Assembly (NCBI GenBank): GCA_900553295.1
Contig: USCR01000098.1
Span: forward strand, 1 to 9,130
Source: an uncultured Eubacteriales bacterium
GTDB lineage: Bacteria; Bacillota; Clostridia; Christensenellales; Aristaeellaceae
DNA length: 9,130 bases
Direction: 5' to 3'
Part shown: in pieces, positions 1-6,660 of the stretch
Layout: each line of letters opens with the position of its first letter
Numbering within the stretch: the stretch's first letter is position 1
Made by a program: the position numbers and the translations under genes
Notes under the pieces: model-generated
Databases searched by the model: none
Told to the model about the DNA's origin: nothing
What the model saw: only the letters and a program-made list of their open reading frames with translations

Positions 1-691
1 AAAAGGGCGCGCCCAGCCCCGCGGGCAGGCCGTCGATCCGGCATTCCAGCACGCCGCCCACGCTGTCCTGCTCCGCACGGGCGGCCAGGATGGCGGCCTC
101 CATCTGCTGGGCCAGCTCCGGGCGCAGGGTGGGCAGGGTGAGGGTGGGCAGGGCCTCTGCGGGGGTGTCCCCGGGTTCCACGGGGTCCAGGAAGCTCTTG
201 TCCAGGATGTTCTCCAGCTGCTGGATATGGCACACCGCCGAAATGCCCTGCCCCGCCAGGTACTGCCGGCACAGGGCCCCGGCGAACACCAGGGGCGCGG
301 TGAGCCGGGCGCTGAAATGCCCGCCGCCGCGGAAATCCTCAAAGCCGTAGTAGCGCACGTGCCCGGTATAGTCCCCGTGGCCGGGGCGGGGCAGGTCCAC
401 CTGCTCCCCGTAGTCCTGGGAGCGGGTGTTTTTATTGCGAATCAGGCAGGTGAGGGGCTGGCCGGTGGTTTTGCCGCGAAACACGCCGCTGAGGATCTCC
501 GGCAGGTCGCTTTCCTTGCGGGGGGTGGTCAGGGCGCTCTGCCCGGGGGCGCGGCGGGCCATTTGCCGGGCCACGTCCTCCATGTCGATCTCCATCCCCG
601 CGGGGAAGCCGTCCAGGGTGACGCCCACCCCGGGGCCGTGGGACTGGCCGAACAGGGACAGGCGGAAGTAACGGCCGAAACAGCTGCTCAT
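1..691 (-). CDS. aroC: Chorismate synthase, C-terminally truncated by the window edge
   Basis: Catalyses the last shikimate-pathway step, EPSP to chorismate, an FMN-dependent anti-elimination of phosphate in the cytoplasm. The 230 visible residues run from the start codon to the window edge with no stop; full-length family members are about 360-390 residues. Recognisable motifs are FGQSHGPGVGVTLDG near residues 14-28 with His18, RPGHGDYTGHVRYYGFEDF at 102-120 with His105, GGGHFSARLTAPL at 122-134, and DSVGGVLEC with GLPAGLG at 209-227. His18 and His105 match the two invariant family histidines. The first signature reads GQSH where many enzymes have GESH. The ATG overlaps the upstream aroA stop as ATGA. 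GGAGGT at 705-700, inside the last aroA codons, serves as its ribosome binding site with 8-nt spacing, so translation is probably coupled to aroA. Identity is firm; only the C-terminus is unseen. Confidence 0.97.
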   Translation of the reverse strand, partial: MSSCFGRYFRLSLFGQSHGPGVGVTLDGFPAGMEIDMEDVARQMARRAPGQSALTTPRKESDLPEILSGVFRGKTTGQPLTCLIRNKNTRSQDYGEQVDLPRPGHGDYTGHVRYYGFEDFRGGGHFSARLTAPLVFAGALCRQYLAGQGISAVCHIQQLENILDKSFLDPVEPGDTPAEALPTLTLPTLRPELAQQMEAAILAARAEQDSVGGVLECRIDGLPAGLGAPF

Positions 692-1956
692 GATACCTTA
701 CCTCCCAGTGCTTCATAGGTGGTGAGAAAGGTGGGCCAGGATTTGTTCAGCGCCTCCACCCCCTGGACGGTGACGGGGCCCTCCGCCACCGTGGCGGCCA
801 GGGCCAGGAGCATCACCAGCCGGTGGTCGTTCCGGGCGCTGAGGGTGACGCCGCCCCGCAAGGGCGCGGGGCCGCGCACCACCAGGTCGTCCCCCTCCCC
901 GTGGATGTCCGCGCCCAGGGCGGAGAGCAGCTCCACCGTGGCGGCGAAGCGGTCGCTTTCCTTCAGGCGCAGGCGGCCGCAGCCGGTGATGCGGCTTTCC
1001 CCCGTGGCCTGGGTGCAGGTGAGCGCCAGCACGGGCACGATGTCCGGGATGTCCCGGCCGCTGAAAGCGGCTCCCCGCAGGGTTCTCCCCAGGGGATGGA
1101 GCACGCCGCCCTCCTCCCGGAAGGATACGCCCAGCCGGGCCAGCACGTCCAGGGCCGCCCGGTCTCCCTGGGTGGAGGCGGTATCCAGGCCCGCCACGTT
1201 CACCGGATGCCCCAGGGCACCGGCGCACAGGAGCACCGCGCCCTGGCTCCAGTCCCCGGGCAGGGCGCCCCCCGTGGCCCGGTAGCGCTGATTCCCGGGG
1301 ATGCGCCAGGCATAGGGGCCGGTTTCCTCCAGGCGGATGCCGCTATCGGCCAGGCATTGCAGGGTCATGCGGATGTACCCAGCGGATTCCACCGGTGGGG
1401 TCACCGTGAGGGTGGAGTCCCCCGCCAGCAGGGGCAGGGCATAGAGCATGCCGGTGACGAACTGGCTGGACACGTCCCCGGGGAGGGTATAGTTCCCCGG
1501 GCGCAGGCGGCCCCGCAGGGTGAGCAGCGCGCCCTGGGGCGTGCTTTCCCGGCGGCTGGTTACGCCGCAGGCCTCCAGGATGGGATCGTAGGGCTCCAGG
1601 GGGCGCTCCCCCAGACGGCCGCCCATGAGGAAGCCGCCGCCCTCCCCCAGGGCCAGGGCCAGGGGGATCAAAAATCGCAGGGTGGAGCCGCTCTCCCCGC
1701 AGTCCATGCGGGGGGCGAAGGCCGCCGGGCCGCCGCAGCCGCGCACCAGGAGGGTTTCCCCTTCCAGGCGGAAGGACGCCCCCAGGGCGCTGAGGCAATC
1801 CATGGTGGCGGTCATGTCCCGGGAGGGCAGGAAGCCCGTGAGGCGGGTCTCCCCGGGGGTGAGGGCCGCGCAGATCATCCGCCGGTGCGCCTCGGACTTG
1901 GAGGGGGGCACGGCGGCAACGCCCGAAAGGGCGCAGGGGGAAAAGGTGCGATCCAT
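688..1956 (-). CDS. aroA: 3-phosphoshikimate 1-carboxyvinyltransferase (EPSP synthase)
   Basis: Transfers the enolpyruvyl group of PEP to shikimate-3-phosphate, the step before chorismate synthase. The protein has 422 residues, usual for the family. Visible motifs: PPSKSEAHR at 17-25 (Lys20 matches the conserved SKS lysine), ESGSTLRFL at 88-96, SSQF at 163-166, GDWSQGA at 234-240, DIPDIVP at 302-308 (Asp305 in the catalytic position), LKESDRF at 331-337, NDHR at 376-379 and NKSWP at 404-408. The PEP-site loop keeps the class I glycine (Gly90) but reads SGSTLRF rather than AGTAMRP, a form I associate with clostridial enzymes. The start at 1956 is chosen because AAGGAGG (1968-1962) lies 5 nt upstream and the family N-terminus begins there; an in-frame ATG at 2019 would add 21 atypical residues inside aroB. 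The upstream aroB stop is part of this ribosome binding site. Confidence 0.97.
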   Translation of the reverse strand: MDRTFSPCALSGVAAVPPSKSEAHRRMICAALTPGETRLTGFLPSRDMTATMDCLSALGASFRLEGETLLVRGCGGPAAFAPRMDCGESGSTLRFLIPLALALGEGGGFLMGGRLGERPLEPYDPILEACGVTSRRESTPQGALLTLRGRLRPGNYTLPGDVSSQFVTGMLYALPLLAGDSTLTVTPPVESAGYIRMTLQCLADSGIRLEETGPYAWRIPGNQRYRATGGALPGDWSQGAVLLCAGALGHPVNVAGLDTASTQGDRAALDVLARLGVSFREEGGVLHPLGRTLRGAAFSGRDIPDIVPVLALTCTQATGESRITGCGRLRLKESDRFAATVELLSALGADIHGEGDDLVVRGPAPLRGGVTLSARNDHRLVMLLALAATVAEGPVTVQGVEALNKSWPTFLTTYEALGGKVS

Positions 1957-1966
1957 GGGGGCCTCC

Positions 1967-3043
1967 TTACAGATAGTTTTCCAGGGAAGCGAACCAGTCC
2001 ACGGAGGTGTTTTCCACATAGCACTGGCCGATGGATTTCAACAGGATAATACGCAGGGTTTGGCCCAGGTTTTTCTTGTCCAGGCGCATGGGGGCCAGCA
2101 GGGCGGAGGCGTCCAGGCGCTCCACATGGGTGGGCAGGCCCAGGGCTTCCAGCAGGGCGTCCAGGCGGGCGGAGGTGCCCACCTGGGTCAGGCCGCGGTC
2201 CTCGCTCATGCGGGTAATCACCGCCATGCCCAGGGCCACGGCTTCCCCGTGGCGCAGCCCGCCATAGCCCTGGACGGTTTCCACCGCGTGGCCCAGGGTG
2301 TGGCCAAAGTTGAGGATCATGCGCAGGCCGGTGTCGTGCTCGTCCTGCTCCACCACGGCGGCCTTGGCCCGCAGGCAATGGTGCAGGATGGCGTCCATGT
2401 GCTCCATGAGGGCCTCCCGGCCCCCGGAGGCACAGTCCTCCAGGAGGGTAAAGAGGGCCTCGTCCCCAATGCAGCCGTACTTGACCACCTCCCCCAGGCC
2501 GTCCCGCCAGACCTGATCGCTGAGGGTGCGCAGGGTGTCTGGGTCCAGGATCACCAGGCGGGGCTGATAGAAGGCCCCCACCAGGTTTTTGCCCTGGGGC
2601 AGGTCCACGGCCACCTTGCCCCCCACGGAGGAATCCACCTGGGCCAGCAGGGAGGTGGGCACCTGCACAAAGGCCACGCCCCGCAAAAAGGTAGCCGCCG
2701 CCAGCCCGGCCAGGTCGCCCATGACCCCACCGCCCAGGGCAATCACCGCGTCCCGGCGGGTCAGCCCCGCCTGGCACAGGAAGTCATAGACCTGGCCCAG
2801 GGAGGCCAGGGATTTGGTGGGCTCCCCGGCGGGGAGGGTAAGGGCGGCGCAGGACAGGCCCGCGCCCTGGAGGCTCTCCTCCAGCCGGCGCAGGTACAGC
2901 GGGCCTACCTGATCGTCGGTGATAATGGCGCAGCGGCAGGGGCCCAGGGCCTCCACCATCAGCGCCCCGGCCCGGTCCAGGATGCCGGGGGCCACGTGGA
3001 TGGGGTAGCTGCGCTCCCCCAGGTGAATGGTCAATGTGCCCAT
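1967..3043 (-). CDS. aroB: 3-dehydroquinate synthase
   Basis: Converts DAHP to 3-dehydroquinate, the second shikimate-pathway step, using NAD and a divalent metal. The 358-residue length is typical. Motifs: LPAGEPTKS at 70-78, GGGVMGDLAGLAAATFLRG at 104-122 (nucleotide-binding region), VPTSLLAQVDSSVGGK at 128-143, GLGEVVKYG at 182-190, NFGHTLGHA at 245-253 and HGEAVALGM at 265-273. Glu185, His248 and His265 fall at the metal-ligand positions of the family. The start at 3043 is preceded by AAAGGAG (3059-3053) with 9-nt spacing. An in-frame ATG at 3106 would run into aroF and adds 21 residues unlike the family N-terminus. The gene follows aroF after 34 nt and its TAA stop (1969-1967) overlaps the aroA ribosome binding site. 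Nothing suggests loss of function. Confidence 0.98.
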   Translation of the reverse strand: MGTLTIHLGERSYPIHVAPGILDRAGALMVEALGPCRCAIITDDQVGPLYLRRLEESLQGAGLSCAALTLPAGEPTKSLASLGQVYDFLCQAGLTRRDAVIALGGGVMGDLAGLAAATFLRGVAFVQVPTSLLAQVDSSVGGKVAVDLPQGKNLVGAFYQPRLVILDPDTLRTLSDQVWRDGLGEVVKYGCIGDEALFTLLEDCASGGREALMEHMDAILHHCLRAKAAVVEQDEHDTGLRMILNFGHTLGHAVETVQGYGGLRHGEAVALGMAVITRMSEDRGLTQVGTSARLDALLEALGLPTHVERLDASALLAPMRLDKKNLGQTLRIILLKSIGQCYVENTSVDWFASLENYL

Positions 3044-3077
3044 GATGATGCGCTCCTTTCCGCCTGCTCCGGCAAGG

Positions 3078-4094
3078 TCAAATTTCCCGGCCCACGGCCC
3101 CCGCAATGGTGCGGATGTCCGCCATGACCTGGGCGAAAGTATCGGGGGTAATGGACTGCTGGCCGTCGCACAGGGCGTGCTGGGGATCGTTGTGTACCTC
3201 GATCATCACGCCGTCGGCGCCCACGGCCACAGCGGCCCGGGCCAGGGGCTCCACCATCCAGCTCTTGCCGGTGCCATGGCTGGGGTCCACGATGACGGGC
3301 AGGTGGCTGAGCTTCTTCACCGCTGGAATCGCGCCCAGGTCCACGGTGTTGCGGGTGTAGGTCTCAAAGGTGCGGATGCCACGCTCGCACAGGATCACGT
3401 TGGGGTTGCCCTCGGCCAGGATGTACTCAGCGCTCATGAGCCACTCCTCGATGGTGGCAGAAAGGCCGCGCTTGAGCAGGATGGGCTTGCGGATGCGGCC
3501 CAGCTGGCGCAGGAGGTCGAAGTTCTGCATGTTCCGGGCGCCCACCTGGATCAGGTCCACCTTTTCCACGAACACATCCAGGTCAAAGGGGGACATGATC
3601 TCGCTGACGATGGGCAGCCCGGTGGCCTCCCGGGCGGCGCACAGGAGCTCCAGCCCTTCGTACTTCAGGCCCTGGAAGGCGTAGGGGGAGGTGCGGGGCT
3701 TGAAGGCGCCGCCCCGGAGGATGTTGGCCCCGGCCTGTTTCACCGCCTGGGCAATGCCCGTGACCTGCTCCCGGCTCTCCACGGAGCAGGGGCCGGCCAT
3801 CACCGCCAGGCGCTTACCGCCCACGGGTACCCCGGCCACGTCCACCACGGTATCCTCCGGGTGGAACATGCGGTTGGCCTTTTTGAAGGGCTCGGCCACG
3901 TGCATGATGCGCTCCACGCAGGGGAAGCTCTCAATGCGGTTGGGGTCCACCTGGGAGGTATCCCCCACCAGGCCCAGAATGGTCAAATCAGTGCCGATCA
4001 CCGGGCTGACCTGCACCCCGTGGGTTTGGGTAATCAGGTTGGTGAGCGCGTCGATATCCCGCTGGGTAGCGCCCTTTTTCAATACGATAATCAT
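3078..4094 (-). CDS. aroF: DAHP synthase, type I-beta with N-terminal ACT-like regulatory domain
   Basis: Condenses PEP with erythrose-4-phosphate to DAHP, the committed first step of aromatic biosynthesis. At 338 residues it has the length and two-domain layout of the Thermotoga maritima enzyme. Residues 1 to about 70 form the ferredoxin-like (ACT-type) domain, which in that enzyme mediates inhibition by Phe and Tyr. The (beta/alpha)8 barrel follows. Motifs: MAGPCSVES at 99-107, RGGAFKPRTSPYAFQGL at 127-143, LLKRG at 206-210, ILCERGIRTFETYTRNT at 234-250 and DPSHGTGK at 270-277. Cys103, His273, Glu299 and Asp310 match the four metal ligands of the T. maritima enzyme offset by one. AAAGGAG (4112-4106) lies 11 nt before the ATG. 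It is the first structural gene of the operon and lies behind a Phe-rich leader peptide and terminator, so it may be regulated both by attenuation (inferred) and allosterically (family knowledge). Confidence 0.98.
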   Translation of the reverse strand: MIIVLKKGATQRDIDALTNLITQTHGVQVSPVIGTDLTILGLVGDTSQVDPNRIESFPCVERIMHVAEPFKKANRMFHPEDTVVDVAGVPVGGKRLAVMAGPCSVESREQVTGIAQAVKQAGANILRGGAFKPRTSPYAFQGLKYEGLELLCAAREATGLPIVSEIMSPFDLDVFVEKVDLIQVGARNMQNFDLLRQLGRIRKPILLKRGLSATIEEWLMSAEYILAEGNPNVILCERGIRTFETYTRNTVDLGAIPAVKKLSHLPVIVDPSHGTGKSWMVEPLARAAVAVGADGVMIEVHNDPQHALCDGQQSITPDTFAQVMADIRTIAGAVGREI

Positions 4095-4130
4095 AACCTG
4101 TCAAACTCCTTTCCCTGCTGGAAACGGCCG

Positions 4131-4162
4131 AAAAAAAGGGAGAGCCCGCAAAGAGCTCTCCC
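4131..4162 (-). terminator. Intrinsic terminator in the aro leader (attenuator stem 3:4)
   Basis: On the minus strand the 5' arm GGGAGAGC (4162-4155) pairs perfectly over 8 bp with GCTCTCCC (4145-4138) across a 9-nt loop, followed at once by seven U (4137-4131). It sits 18 nt before the aroF ribosome binding site and downstream of the operon promoter. It would therefore stop transcription of all the aro genes unless prevented from forming, which marks it as an attenuator rather than an end-of-gene terminator. Confidence 0.88.
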
Positions 4163-4221
4163 GAAAACAACCCGTTTCCGCGTCCACAAACACGGTACGG
4201 GGCCTTAGGCCGCAGGGCTCT
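4141..4221 (-). promoter_or_regulatory. Candidate antiterminator pairing and intervening hairpin
   Basis: The end of the leader ORF carries AGAGCCC-U-GC (4221-4212). This can pair with GC-GGGCUCU (4149-4141), which is part of the terminator loop plus its 3' arm, giving 9 pairs with one bulged U. The pairing excludes the terminator hairpin. Between the two segments, 4201-4171 forms its own interrupted hairpin: CCCGU with ACGGG outside, CCGUG with CGCGG inside, loop UUUGUGGA. A ribosome that has reached the leader stop (4207-4205) would cover 4221-4212 and let the terminator form. One stalled at the last Phe codons (4243-4241) would leave it free. The base pairing is seen; the regulatory role is inferred. 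Confidence 0.5.
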
Positions 4222-4306
4222 GTGCGTGTAATACGCTCGCGAAAAATCCGAAGCCGCTAAAAAAGCTGCTCCGGCTCGTAAACGTAAAGTACAACGCGCC
4301 CTTCAT
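4205..4306 (-). CDS. Phe-rich leader peptide of the aro operon
   Basis: A 33-codon ORF between the operon promoter and the attenuator. It has a near-ideal ribosome binding site: GGAGGT at 4317-4312, 5 nt before the ATG. Seven codons are Phe (residues 7, 9, 15, 16, 19, 21, 22) and residue 6 is Tyr, with a dense core FFSGFGFF at 15-22. Five of the seven Phe codons are TTT although the region is GC-rich. The length is within the range of known leader peptides (about 14-32 residues in the enterobacterial trp, phe, his and ilv leaders). The stop codon lies 42 nt before the terminator's 5' arm. I infer that its translation senses charged tRNA-Phe (possibly also tRNA-Tyr), with stalling in the Phe core allowing read-through into aroF. 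The peptide itself probably has no other function. It resembles no known protein family that I recognise. Confidence 0.78.
   Translation of the reverse strand: MKGALYFTFTSRSSFFSGFGFFASVLHAQSPAA
4248..4274 (-). other. Hairpin within the Phe codon cluster of the leader ORF
   Basis: On the minus strand CCGGAGC (4274-4268) can pair with GCTTCGG (4254-4248), 7 bp with one G-U, with three further inner pairs possible. It encloses the codons for Phe15 and Phe16. A translating ribosome would open it. It could act as the early pause hairpin of an attenuator, but that is inference from position only. Confidence 0.4.
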
Positions 4307-4328
4307 GCCTTACCTCCGACCATGTTTC

Positions 4329-4349
4329 GCCAGGGTTCGCCGCCCTGGC
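4329..4349 (-). other. Stem-loop at the 5' end of the aro leader transcript
   Basis: A perfect 7-bp inverted repeat, GCCAGGG (4349-4343) and CCCTGGC (4335-4329), with a 7-nt loop. It would form within the first nucleotides of the predicted transcript and ends 11 nt before the GGAGGT of the leader peptide. It may stabilise the 5' end or affect leader translation; no U-tract follows, so it is not a terminator. Confidence 0.55.
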
Positions 4350-4359
4350 CTTAAACGGA

Positions 4360-4389
4360 ATTATACTGTACGGGGAAGAATCCTGTCAA
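4360..4389 (-). promoter_or_regulatory. Sigma-A promoter of the aro operon
   Basis: On the minus strand a perfect TTGACA (4389-4384) and a perfect TATAAT (4365-4360) are separated by 18 bp. Transcription should begin near the A at 4352, leaving a 5' segment of about 46 nt before the leader peptide ATG and about 220 nt to the terminator's U-tract. A promoter matching consensus at both boxes would be constitutively strong, which suits control exerted afterwards by attenuation. Confidence 0.88.
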
Positions 4390-4422
4390 GGGAAAATGCA
4401 GAAGCAGAACATTGCCGCCTGT

Positions 4423-6660
4423 TCATTCCCCCACCCGTTCCACGCGGATCTCCGGGTAAGTCCGGTAGCCGTTGCGCACCAGCTCCTGGTGCAGGCCCGC
4501 GGCGTCCTGGGTGAAGCGGTAGAGGGTATAGGCCCCGTCCTGGTAGGCGTAGTCCCGGCCGTTGTCCCGGTAGTGCTCCCAGGCGCCCTCCCCGGGGTAG
4601 CAGCGCAGGATCAGGGCAGGGTCCGCCAGCTCGTCGGTATAGCGCTGGTCGGGGTACAGGGGCAGGATGGTACCGGCCTTCACATAGATGGGGCACAAGT
4701 CGAGGGGCGCTTCCCGCATGAGCCAGCCGCCGGTATGCTTTTCCCCGGTCCAGAAATCGTACCATTCCCCGGCGGGGAGGTACACCATGCGCCGGCGCGC
4801 GCCCTGCTCCACCACCGGGGCCACCAGCAGGTTTTCTCCCAGGAGGAACTCGTCGTTCAGCTCCCGGACGTTGGGGTCCTGCTCATAGTGGAGCACCAGG
4901 GGACGCAGGGGCGGCAGGCCCGTGCGCTCGCACTGGCGGAACAGATCGTAATAATAGGGCAGGAGGGCATAGCGGAGCTTCACATACTTGCGGAAGATGT
5001 CCGTGACCTCCGTGCCGAAGCGCCAGGGTTCCTGCATGCGGGTGCCCCGGGCGCTGTGGCTGCGGAACAGCGGGGAGAAGCACCCCACCTGCACCCAACG
5101 GGCCATGAGCTCCGGGGTGCAGTCCGCCCCAAAGCCGCCGATGTCCGTGCCCATAAAGGCCATGCCGCTCAGGCCCAGGTTGCACTGCTGGGGAATGGCC
5201 ATGCGCAGGTGGTTCCACAGGCTCTGGTTATCCCCGGTCCACACCACGGCGTATTTCTGGGAGCCGCTGTAACAGGCGCGGGTGATGACGAAGGGGCGCT
5301 GGCCGGTGGCTTCCTTCCAGCCCGCAAAGGCGGCCCGGGACATATTGTGCCCGTAGACGTTGTGCATTTCCCCGTGGGTGGCGACCCGGTCCTCGTCGGT
5401 CATGAGGACGTTGTCGGGCAGGGGGCCGCGGAAGCTGGCGGGCTCGTTCATGTCGTTCCACACGCCGCTGACGCCCTTTTCCGTCAGGAAGCGCTGCAAA
5501 CCGGCCCACCACCGGCGCACCCGGGGCGCGCCGAAGTCCGGGTAGACGCTGTCCCCCGGCCACACCTCATTGACATAGACCAGCTGCTCGGGGGTCTTGC
5601 AGAAGTAATCCTCCTTCAGGCCCTGGCGGTATACCTGATAGTTGGGGTCCACCTTGACCCCGGGGTCGATGATGGTCACGGCCTTGACGCCCATGTCCCC
5701 CAGCTCGCGGATGAGGCCGGGGAAGTCCGGGAAGGTCTCCGAATTGGTGGTAAAGACCCGGTAGCCGTCCATGTAGTCAATGTCCAGGTGGAGCACATCC
5801 AGCGGGATGTCCAGCTCCCGGAAGGTGCGGGCCAGGTCCCGGAAGGTTTGGGCGGAGGCGTAGCCCCACCGGCATTGGTGATACCCCAGGGTCCAGCGCT
5901 GGGGCAGGGGGCAGCGCCCGGTGAGCCAGGTGTACCGCTCCACCGCCCGGGTCAGGGTGGGCCCGGCCAGGAAGTAATAGTTCAGGTACCCTTCCTTGGC
6001 CCCGAAGGAGAGGTACGCCGGGCTTTCAAAGCCGAAATCGAAATACGTGCGGAAGGTATTGTCAAAAAAGATGCCGTAGGTGTGCCCGGCGTCCTCGCCG
6101 GAGACGAAGAACACGGGGAAATCCTTGTACAGGGACTTGAAGCTCTCCTCGTGGGGGGCGGGCTCGTCGGTGTTCCAGTTTTCGTAGGCATAGCCCCGCT
6201 TGTTCAAAAAGCCGGTCTTGTCCCCCAGGCCGTACACCGCGTCCCCGGGGAGCAGGGTACGCAGCTCCTCCAGGGGCAGAGGTCCGGACTGGTCCTGGGG
6301 ACGGTGGCCTTCCTTGGCCAGCAGCTCCAGGGCCTCGGGGGTCAGGCCGCGGTCCACGGTTCCGCGTTCCCCGCGGTAGCTCAGGCTCAGGGCGCGGCCC
6401 TGGGCATCGTAGAAATCCGTATGGCCCTGGGGGTCGATCTCCAGGCGCAGCAGGGGGGTGGAGACGGCGCAGCCCTCCCCCGCCCCGGTTACCATGAAGG
6501 GGCAGGCCTCGTGCAGGTCGGCTTCCACGGCCTTGGAAACGTAGTTCCGCGCTTCCTCGCCCAAAAACACGCGCAGTATCCCCGGCGCGACCACCTCCAC
6601 GCCCAGGGTACCCCGGGCCGTGGGGCAAAACACAAATCTTCCATCCTGACGGTATTCCAT
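4423..6660 (-). CDS. Glycoside hydrolase family 31, probable alpha-glucosidase
   Basis: Predicted retaining exo-alpha-glucosidase releasing glucose from non-reducing ends of alpha-gluco-oligosaccharides in the cytoplasm; no signal peptide is visible. The protein has 745 residues. An N-terminal beta-sandwich includes YGLGDKTGFLNKRG (143-156) and NWNTDEPAPH (161-170). The (beta/alpha)8 barrel follows, with LDIDYMDGYRVFT (292-304), the nucleophile motif GVWNDMNEP (399-407; Asp403 nucleophile), WTGDNQSLW (474-482; Asp477 in the acid/base position) and RSHSARGT (533-540). C-terminal beta domains end the protein. HLDIDYMDGY is the alpha-glucosidase form of the substrate loop and differs from the alpha-xylosidase type, but exact specificity is not provable here. 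The start at 6660 has AAAGGA at 6675-6670 with 9-nt spacing and begins where the domain begins; the in-frame ATG at 6762 would add 34 residues of intergenic character. No terminator separates it from the aro promoter 34 nt downstream. Confidence 0.94.
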   Translation of the reverse strand: MEYRQDGRFVFCPTARGTLGVEVVAPGILRVFLGEEARNYVSKAVEADLHEACPFMVTGAGEGCAVSTPLLRLEIDPQGHTDFYDAQGRALSLSYRGERGTVDRGLTPEALELLAKEGHRPQDQSGPLPLEELRTLLPGDAVYGLGDKTGFLNKRGYAYENWNTDEPAPHEESFKSLYKDFPVFFVSGEDAGHTYGIFFDNTFRTYFDFGFESPAYLSFGAKEGYLNYYFLAGPTLTRAVERYTWLTGRCPLPQRWTLGYHQCRWGYASAQTFRDLARTFRELDIPLDVLHLDIDYMDGYRVFTTNSETFPDFPGLIRELGDMGVKAVTIIDPGVKVDPNYQVYRQGLKEDYFCKTPEQLVYVNEVWPGDSVYPDFGAPRVRRWWAGLQRFLTEKGVSGVWNDMNEPASFRGPLPDNVLMTDEDRVATHGEMHNVYGHNMSRAAFAGWKEATGQRPFVITRACYSGSQKYAVVWTGDNQSLWNHLRMAIPQQCNLGLSGMAFMGTDIGGFGADCTPELMARWVQVGCFSPLFRSHSARGTRMQEPWRFGTEVTDIFRKYVKLRYALLPYYYDLFRQCERTGLPPLRPLVLHYEQDPNVRELNDEFLLGENLLVAPVVEQGARRRMVYLPAGEWYDFWTGEKHTGGWLMREAPLDLCPIYVKAGTILPLYPDQRYTDELADPALILRCYPGEGAWEHYRDNGRDYAYQDGAYTLYRFTQDAAGLHQELVRNGYRTYPEIRVERVGE

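Noticed and set aside
90..350. Small plus-strand frames at 90-350 and 227-718
   Set aside because: They lie opposite aroC, whose minus-strand reading carries the full set of family motifs; the plus-strand products have none.
1957..2019. Upstream start for aroA at 2019
   Set aside because: It would place 21 non-homologous residues inside aroB, whereas the ATG at 1956 has AAGGAGG at ideal spacing.
4171..4210. Possible T-box element before the aro terminator (GTACCGTG resembles the 3' half of the T-box sequence)
   Set aside because: The essential UGGN that pairs with the tRNA acceptor end is absent (CCCCG in its place) and no specifier-loop architecture was recognised; a Phe-rich ORF with a good ribosome binding site explains the region better.
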